Below are positions 44,296 through 52,507 of a DNA stretch of 64,000 nucleotides, one piece after another (position 1 is the first letter of the stretch; each line of letters opens with the position of its first letter). Location: the NCBI GenBank assembly GCA_036787955.1, contig DAIQOI010000001.1:186001-250000 (forward strand). Reading direction: 5' to 3'. The stretch is from UBA2336 sp036787955 (lineage in GTDB: Bacteria; Bacteroidota; Bacteroidia; Cytophagales; Cyclobacteriaceae). The notes under the pieces were generated by a model, which was not told the origin of the DNA, ran no database searches, and saw only the letters and a list, made by a program, of their open reading frames with translations. Position numbers and translations under genes: made by a program.

Positions 44296-45253
44296 AACCC
44301 CCGATGGCACTACGCAGGTGGAAGTGCGTTTTGAAAGAGAAACTTTTTGGCTTTCTCAAAATCAAATTGCCGAACTATTTCAAAGAGACAGAACGGTAAT
44401 TACCAAGCATTTACGAAATATTTTTAAGGAGGGGGAATTAGATGAAAAGGTGGTAAGTGCAAATTTTGCACAAACCACTCAACACGGGGCAATTAAAGGA
44501 AAAACTCAGGAAAAGGATGTTAAATTCTACAACCTTGACGCAATAATTTCGGTTGGTTACAGAGTAAATTCAAAACGAGGTACCCAGTTTCGTCAATGGG
44601 CAACCCAGCGGCTTAAAGATTATTTGGTAAAAGGTTATGCCATTAACCAAAAAAGATTAGAAGAATTGGGCAAAATGGTGCAACTGATTGAACAGTCGGG
44701 CAAAGCCGAAACCCTACAGTTGCAGGAAGCAAAAGGACTATTGGAAATACTGAGCCACTACACCAAAAGTTTTGTACTGCTCAACCAATACGACAACCAT
44801 TCGCTGCAAACGGGCAACCTGTCGGAAAACATCACCTACGAAATACAATACGATGAAGCCAAAACGGCCATTGCCGAACTCAAAAAACAACTGATAGCCA
44901 AAAAAGAAGCCACAGAACTTTTTGGCAAAGAAAAAGACGAAAGTTTCAAAAGTTCACTGCAAAGCATCGTTCAGACATTTGATGGCAGATACCTTTATCC
45001 AAGCATAGAGGAGCAGGCGGCACACCTGCTGTATTTCATCATCAAAAACCATTCGTTCATTGATGGCAACAAGCGTATAGGAGCATTCCTGTTTATCTGG
45101 TTTCTGGAAAAGAACAAACACCGGTTCAAAAAATCGGGGGAACTGAAAATAAACGACAACGGGCTGACTGCCCTTGCATTGCTGGTAGCGCAAAGCCATC
45201 CGGAAGAAAAAGACTTAATGATAAAACTAATTATCAACCTTATCCATGGCTAA
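44270..45253 (+). CDS. rhuM: RhuM-Fic/Doc fusion protein
   Basis: A 327-residue protein. Residues 1-110 are a RhuM (virulence-RhuM) winged-helix-like domain; a charged helical linker follows (RLEELGKMVQLIEQSGKAET), and from about 195 a Fic/Doc fold with the active-site motif HSFIDGNKR at 261-269, followed by the conserved IGAFLFIWF helix. Lys in place of the Gly of AMPylating Fic enzymes (HPFxxGNGR) is the Doc pattern, so phosphate transfer rather than AMPylation is possible. It overlaps the preceding gene by 26 bases and the next by 8, so the product is tightly tied to the restriction system. It may be a toxin guard or an anti-foreign-DNA sensor; this is inference. Confidence 0.85.
   Translation: MVNQIEIYKTPDGTTQVEVRFERETFWLSQNQIAELFQRDRTVITKHLRNIFKEGELDEKVVSANFAQTTQHGAIKGKTQEKDVKFYNLDAIISVGYRVNSKRGTQFRQWATQRLKDYLVKGYAINQKRLEELGKMVQLIEQSGKAETLQLQEAKGLLEILSHYTKSFVLLNQYDNHSLQTGNLSENITYEIQYDEAKTAIAELKKQLIAKKEATELFGKEKDESFKSSLQSIVQTFDGRYLYPSIEEQAAHLLYFIIKNHSFIDGNKRIGAFLFIWFLEKNKHRFKKSGELKINDNGLTALALLVAQSHPEEKDLMIKLIINLIHG
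44280..44343 (+). repeat. 64-bp direct repeat, second copy
   Basis: Second copy of the 62/64 identical sequence found at 43913-43976; it covers codons about 4-25 of the RhuM-Fic gene. Confidence 0.9.
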
Positions 45254-47816
45254 GAAGAAAAAAACAGACGGTTATCAAAGAGACTTGTTTAACATACAGG
45301 AGCAGTTAAAAACGGCTGCTTGTGTTCCGGCCATTCGGGAAGCGGTAAAAGCATGGCGTGCCGGGGGCTATAAAGGCGTTACAGAAACAACCAGAGAACT
45401 GTTAAACTTCTGGTTCCATACCGACCATATTTTACCTAGCGGACAATCTTTTCGTTTTCACACCGCACAACGTGAAGCCATTGAAACCCTGATTTTCATT
45501 TTTGAAGTAGCCAAAGTCAGAACGCGGCAAGAGCTTTTGAAAAAATATGCATTCAACACCAAAGATTTAAGATTACCACCCTATGATGAGTTTGCCCGCT
45601 ACTGCATTAAAATGGCCACAGGCAGCGGAAAAACTTTTGTAATGAGCATGAGCATCGTTTGGCAATTTGCCAACTATCTGCGAGGCGAAGAAGGTTATGC
45701 CAACACCTTTTTAATTCTTGCACCCAACGTAATTGTATTTGACCGTCTGAAAACAGACTTTGAAAGCGGAAAAGTTTTCAGAACATTACCATTCATCCCC
45801 AGACACCTGCAATGGCTCTGGGACATGGATTATTACATGCGGGGCGATACAGAAAGAGCATACAGTAAAGGGGCTTTGTATCTTACCAACATTCAGCAGT
45901 TTTACGAAAGAAATACCAGAAACAGCCATGAAGAAACAGATATCATGACGGCCATGCTTGGCAATATTCCTCCTGCGCAAAAAACTGAAATCAGTGACTT
46001 TGATGGCCGCATTGCAAAAAGAGACGGTTTGGTAATGGTTATCAACGATGAAGCACACCATACACACGATGAAGAAAGCGAATGGAATAAATTCATTCGC
46101 AAACTACATGAACAAAGACCCCTATCCGCACAATTGGACTTTTCAGCAACGCCCCGTTACAGCAAAGGCAGTTTATTTGCATGGACGATATTTGATTATC
46201 CGCTAAAACAAGCCATACTAGACCGAATTGTAAAACGACCCGTAAAAGGTATTGCACAAATTGAAGAAGCGATATCGGACACTGCAAGCGTGCGGTATGA
46301 AGGATTTTTAACCGCAGGCGTTGAACGGTGGAGAGAATACGCCAGCCAGCTGGAACCGTTAAATAAAAAGCCGATACTTTTTATAATGATGAACAACACG
46401 GATGAGGCCGATGATATTGGCGATTGGCTCAGAAAAAAGTTTCCGGAAGATTTCGGGGGAGATAAAACGCTTGTCATTCATACGGACAAATCGGGTGAAG
46501 TTTCCAAAAAGGACTTAGATATCGCAAGAAAAGCAGCAAGAGAAGTGGACGATGATAAAAGCCCTGTGAATGCCATTGTCTCCGTTTTAATGCTTCGGGA
46601 AGGTTGGGACGTTCAGAATGTAACTGTTGTGGTGGGTTTACGTCCATATACGTCAAAAGCAAATATTCTGCCTGAACAAACCATCGGAAGGGGGTTGCGT
46701 TTGATGTTCCGCAATCAGCACAATAGCTACACAGAACGAGTTGACATCATAGGGAACAAGGCGTTCATGGAATTTGTGGAAGACCTTGAAAAATTAGAGG
46801 ATTTAAAGTTTGAAACGTTCCAACTTGGAAAAGACAAACTCAAAATCATTACCGTTCAGCCGGAAGAAAGCAAGAGAGAATTTGACATTGGTGTTCCCGA
46901 CATTTCACCGATGCTTGGACGGAAAAAATCTTTGGCTGAAGAAATCGCAGAGATTGATGTAATGAATTTCAATGTAAATAAACTTCCACTGAAAGGCAAA
47001 GAAATTGCCGATACAAAAAAGTTTATTTACGAGGGGAGAGACATCCTTACAGACGAAAAACTTTTAGAAAGAGAATATTCCATCCCCCCTGCACAAACGG
47101 CAGAAGAAGTAATCGGCTACTATGCAAGACGGATAGCACAAAACATAAAATTACCCTCACAATTTGCGGTATTAGCTCCGAAAGTGCGTGATTTTTTTGA
47201 ACGAAAAGCATTCGGGCAAACCGTGGATTTAAGCGACCCTGTTGTAATTAAAGCCATCAGCAGCAACATTGCCAGCTATGTGGTTATTAAGGAATTTGAA
47301 AAAGTATTAAGAGAAATGGTGATTGAGCAAAAAGAACCGCAACTTATATCGGCAAACCGTTTTCTTTCTTCAACCCCTGCATTTCCTACTTCAAAGAAAG
47401 TTCTGGAAGCAAAAAAGACCGTATTCAATTATACTCCCTGCGACAACGATTACGAATTGGCATTTGCAAAATTCCTTGATAAAGCCGACGATGTGAAAGC
47501 CTTTGCAAAACTTCCCGAACAATTTGGTTTTTGCATTCAATACACCGATACATTAGCCAACATTCGCAACTACTTTCCAGACTTTATTGCAGTTAATAAA
47601 GACGGAAGCCATTGGATTATTGAAACCAAAGGACGCGAAGACATAGAAGTAAAACTAAAAGATAATGCAGCTATAAACTGGTGCAACACGGCCACCGAAT
47701 TGACAAAAACAGATTGGAAATATTTAAAAGTCTTACAAAAGGACTTTGAAAATTTACGACCTAACGACTTTGCAGAACTTTTAGCAGGGATAAATCCACC
47801 GTCAATATCTGAATAG
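45246..47816 (+). CDS. res: Type III-like restriction endonuclease subunit (DEAD/DEAH helicase-nuclease)
   Basis: An 856-residue Res-type protein. Superfamily 2 helicase motifs: Walker A ATGSGKT at 124-130, DEAH-box DEAH at 268-271, SAT at 300-302, and motif V/VI region REGWDVQNVTVVVGLRP and EQTIGRGLRLMFR. At the C-terminus a PD-(D/E)xK nuclease reads YFPDFIAVN (D779), then WIIETKGRED (E793, K795). Res subunits need ATP and a cognate Mod to cut unmodified DNA. Its ATG lies 8 bases inside the end of the RhuM-Fic gene, showing translational coupling. It is the last island gene; no terminator was recognised behind it. Confidence 0.9.
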   Translation: MAKKKKTDGYQRDLFNIQEQLKTAACVPAIREAVKAWRAGGYKGVTETTRELLNFWFHTDHILPSGQSFRFHTAQREAIETLIFIFEVAKVRTRQELLKKYAFNTKDLRLPPYDEFARYCIKMATGSGKTFVMSMSIVWQFANYLRGEEGYANTFLILAPNVIVFDRLKTDFESGKVFRTLPFIPRHLQWLWDMDYYMRGDTERAYSKGALYLTNIQQFYERNTRNSHEETDIMTAMLGNIPPAQKTEISDFDGRIAKRDGLVMVINDEAHHTHDEESEWNKFIRKLHEQRPLSAQLDFSATPRYSKGSLFAWTIFDYPLKQAILDRIVKRPVKGIAQIEEAISDTASVRYEGFLTAGVERWREYASQLEPLNKKPILFIMMNNTDEADDIGDWLRKKFPEDFGGDKTLVIHTDKSGEVSKKDLDIARKAAREVDDDKSPVNAIVSVLMLREGWDVQNVTVVVGLRPYTSKANILPEQTIGRGLRLMFRNQHNSYTERVDIIGNKAFMEFVEDLEKLEDLKFETFQLGKDKLKIITVQPEESKREFDIGVPDISPMLGRKKSLAEEIAEIDVMNFNVNKLPLKGKEIADTKKFIYEGRDILTDEKLLEREYSIPPAQTAEEVIGYYARRIAQNIKLPSQFAVLAPKVRDFFERKAFGQTVDLSDPVVIKAISSNIASYVVIKEFEKVLREMVIEQKEPQLISANRFLSSTPAFPTSKKVLEAKKTVFNYTPCDNDYELAFAKFLDKADDVKAFAKLPEQFGFCIQYTDTLANIRNYFPDFIAVNKDGSHWIIETKGREDIEVKLKDNAAINWCNTATELTKTDWKYLKVLQKDFENLRPNDFAELLAGINPPSISE

Positions 47817-48547
47817 GAATGCCTAAGTTCAAAAAAATACACTCTTGCAATTCTCACCGACCAACGCTGCAAGCAAAAATTGCAAGAGAGTATTTTTTCC
47901 ATCAGCCCGAAGAAGAATTTTATTTTTTTCTGCCACCCTTCGGTGTTTTAGGCACAGCCAAAACAAACCTACAGTTACGACCACCAGACAATGACCGTAA
48001 TATTCTTAACCGGAATGGACTGTACGAAACGGTGGATCCACCTGACGGACGGGCAGGCAAGAACGGCGGCAGGTAATAGCGTATTGCCTCAGTTGGTAGT
48101 GAAGCACAAAATTCGAGTTTTGTCTCCGCTTCCAGCGGATTCACTGCTGGCAGACAGTTTAGTGCTTCAGACGCTTCGGTCTGAACAAGTCCGGCAATTG
48201 CCAACTGCGGCAATCAGCAAACCGATGTGGAGTAGTGTTCTGCCAATTGGCATGCGGGGCTGGCGGATATGTACCTTGGTTTTGAAACAGCAAGCAAACA
48301 CATAGGTATTATTAGCAATAAACACATCGATTATCGGGCCAACTTTTACACCCGGTACGTGAGGGGCACTTCCCCACCCGCGGTTATTATCGAACCGGCC
48401 ACTAAAACAGGCAAAGTTCACACCAGCCTGATGAACCGGGGTGAAGCGCAGGCCGAACCCACCAGCCAGGCACGAAGCCGGCCTCAGGTCTATCGGCATG
48501 GAAAAGACGGGAAAATGAACGCAGCGCTGTTCCGCCACATCAAATAA
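47817..48547. other. Non-coding or decayed stretch after the island
   Basis: About 730 bases. An open frame of 92 codons (48269-48547, +) ends at the CDGSH gene, and an overlapping 123-codon frame lies on the other strand, but neither has a recognisable domain, a convincing start, or consistent coding pattern. The segment 48340-48547 has backbone-like GC, so it may be the remnant of an ordinary gene broken when the island arrived. A 17-bp inverted-repeat element lies at 48041. Confidence 0.5.
48041..48057. repeat. Right 17-bp inverted-repeat element flanking the island
   Basis: CCTGACGGACGGGCAGG matches the reverse complement of the left element (39055-39071) at 15 of 17 positions, with the outer CCTG and CGGGCAGG parts conserved. 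Confidence 0.45.
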
Positions 48548-48772
48548 TCAGGCTTTCCTTTCGGGTAAATCAAAGGCCACGGCTTCGTGGTGAAAATTTC
48601 CTTTATGCGAGCCATCGCAGAACGGTTTGTTATTCGACTGCCCGCAGCGACAAAGCGACACCACCGTTCTGCCGTGCAAACCATAGGCTTTTCCTGATGC
48701 ATCCATTATTTCGAAATCGCCTTCCACGCGCAACGAACCATTGCTGTTTACTGTAATTTTTGTAACTGCCAT
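48548..48772 (-). CDS. CDGSH-type [2Fe-2S] protein
   Basis: A 74-residue single CDGSH domain (mitoNEET fold). The motif C41-x-C43...PF-C52-D-G-S-H56 (RCGQSNNKPFCDGSH) is exact, giving three Cys and one His ligands. Bacterial members bind a redox-labile 2Fe-2S cluster; the cellular role is unknown, possibly Fe-S or redox sensing. Upstream of it, 38 bases away on the same strand, lies the universal stress protein gene. Confidence 0.92.
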   Translation of the reverse strand: MAVTKITVNSNGSLRVEGDFEIMDASGKAYGLHGRTVVSLCRCGQSNNKPFCDGSHKGNFHHEAVAFDLPERKA

Positions 48773-48810
48773 AGCTCCCTGTTTTCAGTAAATTTACGAA
48801 AAGCTCTTTT

Positions 48811-49620
48811 TCAGGATGCATTGATTACCAGTACCGGCAGCGACTCATGGTTTACCAGGTCTTCGGCCAGCTTGTGCGAAAAAAATAATCTTCCGGTCTT
48901 CAGGGTTGTGGTAAGTACAATTACATCGGTTTGTAATTCGCGCGCCATTTTACCAATGCCCCATTCGGGATCGTTGGTGGCTATGCTGTTATAGGTAAAG
49001 CTGATTCCCGAAAATCGTTTTCCGGCATTACGCATCTGTTCTTCGGCTTCGGCACCGCTCGGCTCACTTTCCGGATACTGAACATACAGCATGTGTATGC
49101 GCGCCTCGAAGGCCTTTGCAAATTTTTCTATTTGATTCAGCGCATTTGGTATATCCTCATTCAGGGTGGTGGCATAAAGCATGTTGCTAAATGTAGCACG
49201 GGCAGGTTTTTGTTTGATAACCAGCACCGGAACGGATGAATGCCGCACCACACGCTGTGTTTGTGAGCCAATAATAAGCTCGCGAATACCGGTGGCTCCG
49301 TGCGAACCCATAATGATCATATCAACCTGCAGCGGCCCGATGTAATTTTCAATTTTATCACCGCCCTGATGGGTTACCAGCATTTGCTTTGCTGTCAGGC
49401 TATTTCGCGTGGCCAGGTTAACCAGCTCTTCCAGCAAGGCTTTTGTTTGTCCGATTTTAGGGTCGGCTGCTTTTTCAATAGCCGGGATGTGTGCCTTTCC
49501 GGGCGTCTCGTGCAAATGCAGAAAAATGATTTCGGCCTGAAGCCGGCGGGCTATTGCAAGCGCCACTTCCGAGGCGGTCTGGGCACAGGCCGAAAAATCG
49601 GTGGGAACCAGAATTTTCAT
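48811..49620 (-). CDS. Universal stress protein (tandem UspA domains)
   Basis: A 269-residue protein made of two USP domains. The first has KILVPTDFSACAQTASEVAL and the nucleotide-binding GSHGATGIRELIIGS (about 129-143) with the G-x2-G-x9-G(S) pattern; the second (YATTLNEDIPNALNQIEKFA; TDVIVLTTTL) lacks a complete ATP motif. Such tandem proteins are common in Bacteroidota and accumulate under starvation or stress. ATG at MKILVPTDFS is preferred over an in-frame codon 25 residues upstream that adds no domain. Confidence 0.88.
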   Translation of the reverse strand: MKILVPTDFSACAQTASEVALAIARRLQAEIIFLHLHETPGKAHIPAIEKAADPKIGQTKALLEELVNLATRNSLTAKQMLVTHQGGDKIENYIGPLQVDMIIMGSHGATGIRELIIGSQTQRVVRHSSVPVLVIKQKPARATFSNMLYATTLNEDIPNALNQIEKFAKAFEARIHMLYVQYPESEPSGAEAEEQMRNAGKRFSGISFTYNSIATNDPEWGIGKMARELQTDVIVLTTTLKTGRLFFSHKLAEDLVNHESLPVLVINAS

Positions 49621-49698
49621 GACGGAGTGATTGACCGAAAAAGACTGCTTATCCGGAAAATTTGCGATGACGGTTATCAAGGCAGGCGTTGACATTCA

Positions 49699-50358
49699 TC
49701 AACTCCTCCATACCAGTACTGCATTAATTTCTGATGCGTGGACTATGGATACCCTGTCGCATATTGCCCGCAGGAATTGCTCTGCTTGCCTGAATCTGAC
49801 CTTTTGTTGCGGTGTTTCTATGATAAAATTAATCAGGCCCGTTCCGTTTTGTGCAGTTATGCGTACCAGGTTGCTTACATATTGTTTATCGGATGCTTCT
49901 TCGGGAACGTTGGTGTGAACAAACACATCGCTGATAACCAAATCAAATTTTTCATCACACCGCGAAACAAATTCTTCGGCTTTGGCATGTAGTATGCTGA
50001 GCTTGTCAAATCGTTGGATGTTAAAATATTTTTTGGCAAGGCGGATGACGGCATCATCGGCTTCTATGCCTGTTATTTCCGGCCGAAGGTGAAGTTCCTC
50101 GTACAGTATAGACGGAATGCTTCCTGCGCCCAGCCCAAGAACAAGTACCCGCTCCGGATTTTTTTCTTTGACTTGGATATTCCTGAAGGTTTGCTGAAAA
50201 ACCCTGTGCAGGGTATCGAACGAATAGTTGGCCCCGGTGCTGTGCAGCACATAGCGGCCTTGCTGAATCCACACTTCCAGCTCGCCGCTGATGTTGCTGG
50301 GATGCCTCTCAACCAAAACACCCGTCAGGTAGCTTCTTAAGCGGGTTATCCGGTCCAC
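49699..50358 (-). CDS. Spermidine-synthase-like methyltransferase-fold protein
   Basis: A 219-residue Rossmann-fold protein: short N-terminal beta part (SGELEVWIQQGRYVLHSTGA), SAM/dcSAM-binding motif RVLVLGLGAGSIPSILYEE, acidic loop ITGIEADDAVIRLAKKYF and KFDLVISDVFV. It resembles spermidine synthases but is shorter than the usual 280-300 residues, and the diagnostic polyamine-site DDG motif is replaced by ISDVF. It may not make spermidine; a small methyltransferase is equally possible. It follows the S9 peptidase gene by 12 bases. Confidence 0.7.
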   Translation of the reverse strand: MDRITRLRSYLTGVLVERHPSNISGELEVWIQQGRYVLHSTGANYSFDTLHRVFQQTFRNIQVKEKNPERVLVLGLGAGSIPSILYEELHLRPEITGIEADDAVIRLAKKYFNIQRFDKLSILHAKAEEFVSRCDEKFDLVISDVFVHTNVPEEASDKQYVSNLVRITAQNGTGLINFIIETPQQKVRFRQAEQFLRAICDRVSIVHASEINAVLVWRS

Positions 50359-50370
50359 GCTTTCATCCTG

Positions 50371-52437
50371 CTATTTTTTTTCCAGCATCCGCTTAAAGAA
50401 ATCGGCCGATGCCTTGTAGGCGCTGAGCCAGTTTTTGTGTAGCAGAAAGCCATGCACTTCATCGGGAAAAACGAGCTGCTCAAAGTATACACCCTGTTCG
50501 CGCAGGGCTTCTGCAAGATTTACCGTTTCGCTGAAGGGTACGTTGCGGTCGTCATCGCCATGGATAAGCAACACAGGCGAGCGCCAGGACTTGATAAAGT
50601 GCATGGGCGAAGATTCGTAAGCCATGCGTGCAAAGGCCTGGTGTTTTTCGGGCAGGTACGACGGCACAAAGTTGCGTATCACCTGGTTCCAGTCGTGCAC
50701 ACCGTGTAGGTCCACACCGCAGGCAAACAAATCCGAAGCCCGTGCCAGCCCCATGGCTGTTAAGTAGCCGCCATACGAGCCGCCCCACAATCCGATTTTT
50801 TTCGGATCTACTTCCGGGCGTTGTGCCAGATACAGACCCGCTCCCTCCACATCGCGGTATTCACTGGCACCGGCTGCCCCGTAATCGAGTGCCTCGCGAA
50901 ACTCCAGTCCGTAACCAATGCCGCTGCGGTAGTTGAGGGAGAGCACCACATATCCTTGTGCCGCCAGATACTGGTTTAGTGAGTAGGCATTGTGATAATA
51001 CTGGCTGTAGTGAAAGCCAAGTACCATTTGCCTGCGCGAGCCCCCGTGGAAAAATATGACGGCCGGGCGCCTGTCTCCGGCTTTAGCGCCTTTGGGCAAA
51101 AACAACTGAGCAGGTATCTGCATGCCATCGGTTGCCGTAATGAACACTGGCTGCGGCACGACCAGATCTTTTTTGGGAAAAGTTTTCGGAAACATATCAG
51201 GGGCGAGCATGCGGGCCTGACCGTTGGCCTGAATAAGATGCGGCCACGCTGCCGTAGTGGCATCGGTACGCAGACACACTATACCGGCTGTTGTTTCCAC
51301 CGGCTCATATTCAATGCCATCGCCCACGGACAATTGTTGCGGCCTGCCTGATGCCGGCGAAACCCGGAAAATGTGTCTTCGGTCAATATCGCCAATGTTA
51401 CTTACAATGATGAGGCTCTTTTTATCGCGTGCCACCTGCACCGACTCAACTTCGCCATTGCCGGGTGTGAGCAACCGGGCTTCGCCACCATGTATCGAAA
51501 CAGCATAGAGATGCTGCCAGCCATCTGCTTCCCAGGGAAAAACGAGTTGGTCGTCCAGCCACCACAACAGGTTATCAGCCACAGGAATACCCTGATGCAA
51601 AACGCTGCCACGGCCGGGCCTGGCGCGCCAGACTTCCCGTGCCTGCCCGGTAGCCACATCAACTATCCGTACAGACCAGGGGTGTCCTTCGCGTGCTGCC
51701 ACAAAGGGCAGGCGGTTGCGTACGTTGGGCGTGCGTATAAATGCAATCTGCCTGCCATCGGCCGACCACACAGGATGCCCGTCACGATCGACCGATGGGT
51801 CGGGAAAGCGAATGGTTTTAGTGGAAAAATCATACACGCCAATAAAGGAATGGTCGGTGCGGTTGCTTACAAATGCCAGCTTGCTGCCATCGGGCGACCA
51901 CCGGATGTTGTTCTGGCTGCCGCGCGAATGAAAAAGTTTCTTTCCTGTTCCTGCCGAGTCGGTCTTTACCAGCCAAACCTGTCCGCCACTGAGGTAGGCA
52001 ACAGCTTTTCCGTCGGGCGAAACTTTCGGATAAAAGCCGGCAGCCAGTTTTTTCAATCCTGAACCATCTGAATTAATGATCCAGATGGCGCGTTCAACAC
52101 CCGGTTGTATGGCGATGGGATTGGGCAGTTCATTGGCGCTGTTGGGTGCGCCTCCGCGTATGAAAATCAGTCGGTTGTTATCCGGCAAAAACTGGAGTGA
52201 GGTAATTTCCTGTCCATCATCTTCGGTGTAACCGGTGATTTTCTTCGGAACGAAATCGGGTGCCTCGGCAATATAAATGTTGCGCCTGCCCTGGTCGTTG
52301 AATACCCAGGCAATGCGCCTGCCATCAGGGCTGGAAGTAAGAGATGCAGGAAACGGTACATTAAGCAGGTTATCGATGGTAACCTGTGCCGTAGCGGATA
52401 ATGTCAATACGACAAAGAGAAAAGCTAATTTTTTCAT
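50371..52437 (-). CDS. Exported S9 prolyl oligopeptidase-family peptidase
   Basis: A 688-residue serine peptidase (dipeptidyl/acylaminoacyl peptidase-like). Signal peptide MKKLAFLFVVLTLSATAQ, a WD/PD40 seven-blade propeller (LTSSPDGRRIAWVFND, IRWSPDGSKLAFVSNR, PVWSADGRQIAFIRTP) that filters substrates, and a C-terminal alpha/beta hydrolase with nucleophile GGSYGGYLTAMG, acid HGDDDRNVPF and histidine DEVHGF. Periplasmic peptide degradation is likely. ATG at MKKLAF is chosen for the signal peptide; a start 7 codons upstream would spoil it. Confidence 0.92.
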   Translation of the reverse strand: MKKLAFLFVVLTLSATAQVTIDNLLNVPFPASLTSSPDGRRIAWVFNDQGRRNIYIAEAPDFVPKKITGYTEDDGQEITSLQFLPDNNRLIFIRGGAPNSANELPNPIAIQPGVERAIWIINSDGSGLKKLAAGFYPKVSPDGKAVAYLSGGQVWLVKTDSAGTGKKLFHSRGSQNNIRWSPDGSKLAFVSNRTDHSFIGVYDFSTKTIRFPDPSVDRDGHPVWSADGRQIAFIRTPNVRNRLPFVAAREGHPWSVRIVDVATGQAREVWRARPGRGSVLHQGIPVADNLLWWLDDQLVFPWEADGWQHLYAVSIHGGEARLLTPGNGEVESVQVARDKKSLIIVSNIGDIDRRHIFRVSPASGRPQQLSVGDGIEYEPVETTAGIVCLRTDATTAAWPHLIQANGQARMLAPDMFPKTFPKKDLVVPQPVFITATDGMQIPAQLFLPKGAKAGDRRPAVIFFHGGSRRQMVLGFHYSQYYHNAYSLNQYLAAQGYVVLSLNYRSGIGYGLEFREALDYGAAGASEYRDVEGAGLYLAQRPEVDPKKIGLWGGSYGGYLTAMGLARASDLFACGVDLHGVHDWNQVIRNFVPSYLPEKHQAFARMAYESSPMHFIKSWRSPVLLIHGDDDRNVPFSETVNLAEALREQGVYFEQLVFPDEVHGFLLHKNWLSAYKASADFFKRMLEKK

Positions 52438-52507
52438 GGCCGGAAAGTACTCTTCCAAATTAATGTTTTGATATGTGGTAAATAAAACCGTTTATAAAAT
52501 TGATCTT

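Noticed and set aside
48167..48538. 123-codon minus-strand frame behind the island
   Set aside because: It overlaps a plus-strand frame of similar quality, has no domain pattern and contains unusual runs of Cys, His and Pro for a coding sequence; described as decayed or non-coding instead.
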